Assembly: GCF_040712315.1 (NCBI RefSeq)
Contig: NC_134024.1
Location: 26,775,158 to 26,839,157, forward strand
From: Castanea sativa
Taxonomy: Eukaryota > Streptophyta > Magnoliopsida > Fagales > Fagaceae
DNA length: 64,000 nucleotides
Reading direction: 5' to 3'
Under the pieces are notes generated by a model. That model was given only the letters and a program-made list of their open reading frames with translations, had not been told where the DNA came from and did not search any database. Shown here one piece after another: positions 58,666 to 64,000 of this stretch. A program made the position numbers and the translations under genes. Each line of letters begins with the position of its first letter. Position 1 is the first letter of the stretch.

Positions 58666-59236
58666 TACGATAGCTTTCCATTCACTAAATTTGCAACAAA
58701 TTTGGTTTCCAAAATGTGAATTTTTTCGTAAACCAAATTGGGTGATTTTTTTAGGAGACAAGCATATATATGACAATGTCACAATGGCCCATTTGCCCAA
58801 GAAAGTGGTATAGGAAAACACAGCTAAAAGAAAGGTAAGGCCTTTGCACCAAAAAAAGAAAAGAAAAAAAGAAAAAAAAAAAAGGTACGGTCTATTTAGA
58901 AAATTTTTAAATATTCTAATTATTTTATATGAACGGCCTAGGATAGAAACTTGGAAGTAAAGAACACGAGTGACTGTGTTTCTAGAATATTTTTGGGGTT
59001 TACAAATGCTTCTGAAATGAAAATCGTGTTAATTTGACATTTGTACAGTAGATTTATCAGTTTAATAATATTGTTCTCATTCTCTATTTTTCAATTTTTG
59101 TTTAATTTTCTTTTTTTCCAATGGGCTAATAATCCCCCAAAAAAGCAAAAAAAGTTTGAAGTAATATTCCTTCTTTGAGTGACTGACCTTCTTACCCAAA
59201 AAAGTCAAGTGTGTTTAGTTATTTTCTTTGAATTTT
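58666..59236. other. Upstream region of the 58-kb frame, no other gene
   Basis: AT-rich with A-runs near 58850-58880. No other feature is supported. Confidence 0.4.
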
Positions 59237-59377
59237 GTTAATGTGTGCCCTTAGGGCACATAATAATTAATCATTTTTTAAAATATTTTCTCGAAAATTG
59301 AAAAAGTATTGACATTTTTTTTCAATTTTCGAGAAAATGTTTTAAAAATGGATGGCTTACTTAGGGCACACATTAAC
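59237..59377. mobile_element. Foldback MITE, 141 bp
   Basis: GTTAATGTGTGCCC at the left and GGGCACACATTAAC at the right are exact inverses. A second, inner inverse pair (TTTTCTCGAAAATTGAAAAA and partner) closes around 59310. Almost the whole element can fold on itself. Confidence 0.85.
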
Positions 59378-59723
59378 CGGACCCATTTTCTTTTTACCAA
59401 AAAAGAAAATTGGTGATTGAAAAAGTTCTCTCTCTTTCTCTCTCTCACTTTCATACAATTGTTTTTGATTATCCTTTCTAGAATCTCTATTCTTAATTTA
59501 TAAGCTAGCCGAATAAAATAAAAGGTGATCACATTGTCATATGCTAATTGCTAAATAAGAAAATAGTTTAGTCCCCAAGTAAGATGGATTTTTAATTCTG
59601 ATTTTTCTCTGCTCATGTGCTGCCATTACCACAGTTATGCAATATACTGCTTACTAAGCTACTGTCTATTACAAAAGTGAAAAATGAGAAGTAAAGAGTA
59701 CAGCAATATGAGGTACAATAGGG

Positions 59724-60143
59724 TGTTGCAATTGGAATTGGAAGTAGTAATCAAGTGGCTAGTATAGCAGCTGGAAAAAGGAAGTCTAGTGTTCAAGTGG
59801 ACACTGCAGAATCAATCTTGGCAAGGGCAGAGCTATTAGAAACAATTGAGGCAGTGCCATTTCATGAAGATTTTATGCATTGACTTGGAGCAGTGTAGAT
59901 AGATTTTATGACAGCTGGAAAAATGATATAAGCACACGTGTAATATTAGAATAGGATAAGCTTCATTATAGTTTTTTTTCCCCACCAAAAGAGGGAGTTA
60001 GTTACACAGTTTTAGCTTGTTTACATCATGTATATATAGGAGTAGTGGTGAGGTATAATTCATTGATTTTGTACTCTCTTTTCATTTTTTTTTCAATAAG
60101 AATCACAGTTTGATTTAGAGAGAGAGTCTTCTAGAATTTTACA
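59724..60143 (+). repeat. Putative 5' LTR of the second copia element
   Basis: The right border is firm: ...TTTTACA directly abuts the primer site at 60144. The left border (TGTTGCAATTGG) is tentative because the 3' LTR is outside the window. A TATA-like TGTATATATAGG lies at about 60030-60041. Confidence 0.6.
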
Positions 60144-60155
60144 TGGTATCAGAGC
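60144..60155 (+). other. Primer-binding site, tRNA-Met(i) type
   Basis: TGGTATCAGAGC is the usual plant copia primer site complementary to the initiator tRNA 3' end. It lies 15 nt before the gag ATG at 60171. Confidence 0.92.
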
Positions 60156-60170
60156 ATTGAAGTTTCTTTA

Positions 60171-61343
60171 ATGGTGTCCACTAAGTCAACCAATCCATCT
60201 GATCCAATTCAAGCTCAGCCTTCACAATCTGGTTTGAACCTTAGCAATGATTCTACTGCTCCTAATCCTCCCAATCCCTATTTTCTCAATTCAAGTGAAA
60301 ATCCAAGCAACATTTTGGTTACTCAACCATTGCTTGGAATGAAGAATTATCACTCATGGTCTAGAGCAATGATTCTTGCTCTTACTACAAAGAAGAAAAT
60401 TGGCTTTGTGAATGGAAAGATTTCAAAGCCAGATTTGGATTCACCTTTGTATGAAGATTGGGAAAGTTGTAACACCATGGTGCTTTCATGGATGATCAAT
60501 TCCACACATATAGATGTGTCCAACAACATCATGTATTGTGAAACAGCAAGGGAGATGTGGATTGAATTACATAATCTCTTTTCACAAGGGAATGGTCCTA
60601 AGATTTACAATCTGCAGAGAGAAATTTCTCATATTTCTCAAAACCAAATGTCAAAAATAGAGTATTACACCAAATTCAAGAGGCTTTGGGATCAATTGCT
60701 TAATTACAAGCCACTTCTATAGTATTCTTGTGGCGCTATGAAGGTGTTGAGTGCTTCACATGACAAAGCTTATGTCATGAGGTTTCTGATGGGGTTAAAT
60801 GAGAATTTTGAGACTCTTAGAAGTCAAATTCTCATGTCTTCTATGACCAAAGTTTATGCACTGGTTCTTCAAGAGGAATCTCACAAAAATATTGGACACG
60901 GAGGTTCTGGCATACCTCAGTTTGATGCCATAGCAATGTATGCTAATACAAGAGGAAATTCTAGAAGTGCCAATCGGAACAAAGGGAATAACAAAAGGGA
61001 GAAGCCTTTTTGTACTCACTACAACATGATTGGTCACAAAGTTGAAAAATGCTACAAGTTACATGACTATCCACCAGGATACAAGCCAAAAGGGAAATCA
61101 AATGCCAATGTAAATCAAGTCTCCTCTAAACCAATAGCAAATGTAGAAAATTTCCTTGTTGCAGTGAATCAGTTTCCTATATCTAAGGCACAATGTGAGC
61201 AGTTGTTAGCATTTCTCAATACTGGGGGTAATCTTGGTGATGGACATCATGCAGCCACTGTGAGCACAGTCACTACAAGTACTGGTGTTCAAGGAACTTC
61301 TAGTGTAGTTTCTAATGTGGCTTTTGCTTCTTCTCAACCTTAG
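60171..61343 (+). pseudogene. Copia gag relic
   Basis: One frame interrupted by TAG at 60720-60722 and closed by TAG at 61341-61343. The N-terminus is Ser/Pro/Asn-rich. Residues 45-180 show the copia gag core (LLGMKNYHSWSRAMILAL, IMYCETAREMWIEL). A zinc-knuckle-like region lies near 61008-61050, but the second cysteine is tyrosine (CTHY), so it cannot coordinate zinc normally. Gag forms the virus-like particle in intact elements. Confidence 0.85.
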
Positions 61344-61449
61344 TTCAACCTCATGTCAGGTATTCAATCCAATTGCACTCCCAATTTAGAACATTCAACT
61401 TTTTAGCAAAACAATCAATAAGGAAGCCTTTAGTGAGTCTGATTGGGTA

Positions 61450-64000
61450 ATAGATACAGGAGCAATAGATCATATGATCCATTCTATTTCCTATTATACA
61501 TCTATTACTGCTACCCTAAATACTTATGTTAATCTTCCAAATGGTGAGACTGCTTTAGTTACACACATAGGGACTATCCAAATTTTAGAAAAGCTTGTTT
61601 TGTATAATGTGCTTTGTGTTCCTTCATTCAGTTTCAATCTCATTTCAATTAGCAAGATAGCAAAATCCTTTCTTTGTTGCCGTATTTTCTTTGGAAATCT
61701 TTGCTTTATCCAGACCCTTGCTCCATGGAGCACAATTGGTCTAGGTAGGGAATGCAATGGTCTTTACCTACTAGAAGAGAGCTATTCAACTTCAACATGT
61801 GTTTCTGTTGTAGTTTCTGTTAATAAAACTCAGTCACATGTATGGCATTCTAGACTAGGACACTTGTCAAATGACAAGTTGGCTTTGTTGAGTAACAATC
61901 ATGTACCTCTTTTTAATCCTTATGAAAAGTTTCATTATGATGTATGCCCTTTAGCCAAACAAAAGAGGTTACCTTTTAATAAAACTACTCATATTTCTGA
62001 TAATTGTTTTGATTTGATTTACTGTGACTTGTGGGGTCCATTTTTTGTTTCTACTATGAATGGTTGTAAGTTTTTCTTAACTATTGTGGATGATTGTTCA
62101 AGGTGCACTTGGGTATACTTATTGCAACATAAGCCTCAAACTTAAGCCACCTTGGAGCATTTTTGTACAATGGTAGAAACTCAATTTTCAAGAAAAGTAA
62201 AAACCATTAGAACTGATAATGGTACAAAATTCATAATGAAAGAACTTTTTGCCCAAAGAGGTATTTTTCATCAACTTAGTTGTGTTGAAACTCCTCAACA
62301 AATGCTATTGTGAAAAGGAAGCATCAACACATCTTGAATGTAGCAAGAGCTCTTAAATTTCAATCAAATTTACCTATGCATCTTTGGGGTTATTGTATCC
62401 TCACTAATGTGTACTTAATAAATAGAGTACCAACATCCATTTTATCTCACAAAACACCCTTTGAAGTACTTTTTGTCATGTTCCAACATATTTACATTTG
62501 AAGACTTTTGGATGCTTGTGTTATGCTTCAACTTTCTCTCACAACAGGTCCAAGTTTGCACCAAGGGCAAGGAAATGTGTGTTTTTAGGTTATCATTATG
62601 GAATTAAAGGCTATAAACTTCTTGATTTATCCACTAATACAGTCTTTGTTTCCAAGGATGTGGTTTTCCATGACCACATATTCCCTTTTGCATCTGATAA
62701 ATGTGATTTTTCTAATCCTTTTACTATTATTTCTGAAGTTAAAGTTCATTCTTCTGGTAAAGATTGCACAAATAGCTTTGTTACTCCCATTGGTATTACA
62801 GATGTTCCAACTCAATATTCTAGTACTTGGGATTCATATTTTCAAGTTCCAGATAATCCTGTTACAGCTCTTCCTACATCTCCTTCCTCAATTTCTGAAT
62901 TTGCAAATCTTGATTCTTCCTGACCTGATTCAGCTTCTTTCATTGCTCCTAGTCCTACACCACCAATGGCAATTCCACCACCTATCAGAAAGTCTACCAG
63001 GGCTCACTAGACACCTGTTTTCTTGCAAGACTTTGCTTGCAACACAGCTGTTATTGCTCATCCTCCAAGTTTACCCTATGATATTGCAGATTCATTGACT
63101 TACTCACATTTGGATCCTTCATATATATTAGTCCTATCTTATGACTATCAGTGCTTGTCATCAAGAGCCTGCTAGTTTTTCTCAAGCAGTTCAGGATCTA
63201 GCTTGGAGAGCAGCTATGGATAAGGAAATTGAGGCACTTGAGAAGACTCACACTTGAGTTCTTACCCCATTGCCACCTGGTAAAAGTCTCATTGGCTGTA
63301 AGTGGGTGTATAGGATCAAACTTAATCCTGATGGGATTGTGGAAAGGTACAAGGCACGTTTAGTGGCTAAAGGCTATACACAAAGGGAATGTCTTTATTT
63401 TTTGAAAACCTTTTCTCCTAAAGCAAAAACTATTTCAGTTAGAGTCTTGCTTGCTCTTGCCACTGCCAAGGGATAGCCTTTGCATCAATTAGACATTAAT
63501 AATGCCTTTCTTCATAGGGATCTTGAAGAAGAGTTATATATGAGCTTACCACTTGGTTATCATAGTAAAGGGGAGTCTTTATCTTCCAATCCATCCACTC
63601 CATTGGTTTGTAAGCTAGTCAAGTCCCTTTATGGCTTGAAGTAGGCTTCTAGCCAATGTAAAGCTAAACTTTCAGCCACCATTTTGCAGCTTAGTTTTCA
63701 CCAATCACAAGCTGATCACTCACTTTTTGTTCATACAGATGGTTCTTTGTTTACTGCCTTACTTGTCTATGTAGATGACATGATCATCACAGGCAATGAT
63801 CCAAGTTGTGTTGCAACCTTAAAATCCCTATTGGACAAGAAATTTGGGATAAAAGATCTTGGTTCACTTAAGTTTTTCTTAGGGTTGGAAATTGCAAGAA
63901 GTGAAAAGGGAATTAGTTTGAATCAAAGGAAGTATGCCCTTGAGATCCTTAAGGAGACAAGAATGATTGGATGCAAACCTGCAAAATCACCTATGGAACA
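61450..64000 (+). pseudogene. Copia pol relic: protease, integrase, RT
   Basis: Protease DTG is intact (VIDTGAIDHM). GAG-pre-integrase follows (WHSRLGHLS), then integrase with LIYCDLWGP and IRTDNGT. The expected catalytic glutamate is lysine (VKRKHQH, codon 62313-62315) just after a 1-nt frameshift near 62300. A further frameshift lies near 62495 and another between 63120 and 63185. RT includes [17 protein letters not shown] and an intact YVDDM box at 63768-63782. Stops fall at 62143 (TAA), 62921 (TGA), 63008 (TAG), 63255 (TGA), 63474 (TAG) and 63642 (TAG). The frame continues past the window. Confidence 0.87.

Larger units (their letters stand above)
59724..64000 (+). mobile_element. Ty1/copia retrotransposon, 5' part, cut by window edge
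   Basis: Putative 5' LTR, tRNA-Met primer site, gag and most of pol lie in copia order (gag, protease, integrase, RT) on the plus strand. RNase H and the 3' LTR lie beyond the window. At least eight nonsense codons and several frameshifts show it is dead. Its proteins differ from those of the 28-34 kb element (a different copia lineage). Confidence 0.88.

Noticed and set aside
1..64000. tRNA, rRNA or CRISPR features
   Set aside because: TGGTATCAGAGC is a retroelement primer site and the GGTTCAAGTC boxes belong to SINEs. AGCTCAGTT strings lie in transposon ends. CRISPR arrays are not expected in a plant nucleus, and the regular repeats here are satellites.

Overview
The window looks like nuclear DNA of a woody dicot. 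It is AT-rich, with GT-AG introns, CYP71-type P450 sequence, a tRNA-derived SINE family, Ty1/copia elements, PIF/Harbinger, Mutator-like and other terminal-inverted-repeat transposons, and a U6 snRNA relic. The style of the short elements (ends such as GGGTCTGTTTGGAT) reminds me of Fagaceae (oak/chestnut). That is recollection and inference, not proof. I find no convincingly intact conventional host gene. The window is a gene-poor, layered transposon landscape holding two ruined P450 genes and two small related reading frames of unknown function.

Layout. 1-6.3 kb: a tandem segmental duplication (copy A 885-3673, copy B 4690-6270). Copy A carries a 1,028-bp solo LTR (5-bp duplication GTACT) and a SINE, and copy B preserves both empty sites. 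6.3-13.7 kb: several non-autonomous DNA transposons, including an 888-bp PIF/Harbinger derivative (11988-12875). 13.7-18.3 kb: a non-autonomous LTR element with a broken 'putative plant transposon protein' frame. 18.6-28.2 kb: two paralogous CYP71-type P450 pseudogenes on the minus strand. The downstream flank of the second carries a Pack-MULE with a captured CCCH zinc-finger fragment and a MITE nested in its terminal repeat. 28.2-33.8 kb: a degenerate copia element that cuts off the second P450. 35.5-37.1 kb: two SINEs with clear target-site duplications and a U6 snRNA pseudogene. 39.6-41.6 kb: a diverged copy of the 8.2-9.1 kb segment.

43,581-50,559 is the most notable object: an apparently complete 6,979-bp PIF/Harbinger transposon with a TAA duplication. 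It has an ORF1 (Myb-like, one intron, plus strand) and an uninterrupted 435-codon DDE transposase (minus strand). Unusual CTGCAG-rich satellite arrays lie on both sides of ORF1, and a tandem repeat lies upstream of the transposase. The 888-bp element at 12 kb shares both ends of this transposon, including an imperfect form of its subterminal hairpin, so the window holds a candidate autonomous element and a non-autonomous relative.

52.0-53.7 kb is a head-to-tail cluster of three inverted-repeat elements. 56.8 kb has a Mutator-type MITE with a perfect 9-bp duplication, and 59.2 kb a small foldback element. 59.7 kb to the window edge is the 5' part of a second copia element. Its gag and pol are riddled with stops, all explicable as C-to-T or G-to-A changes, the pattern expected from decay of methylated cytosines.

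Limits: boundaries come from reading the sequence by eye, and family names come from recognised motifs. No database search was run.
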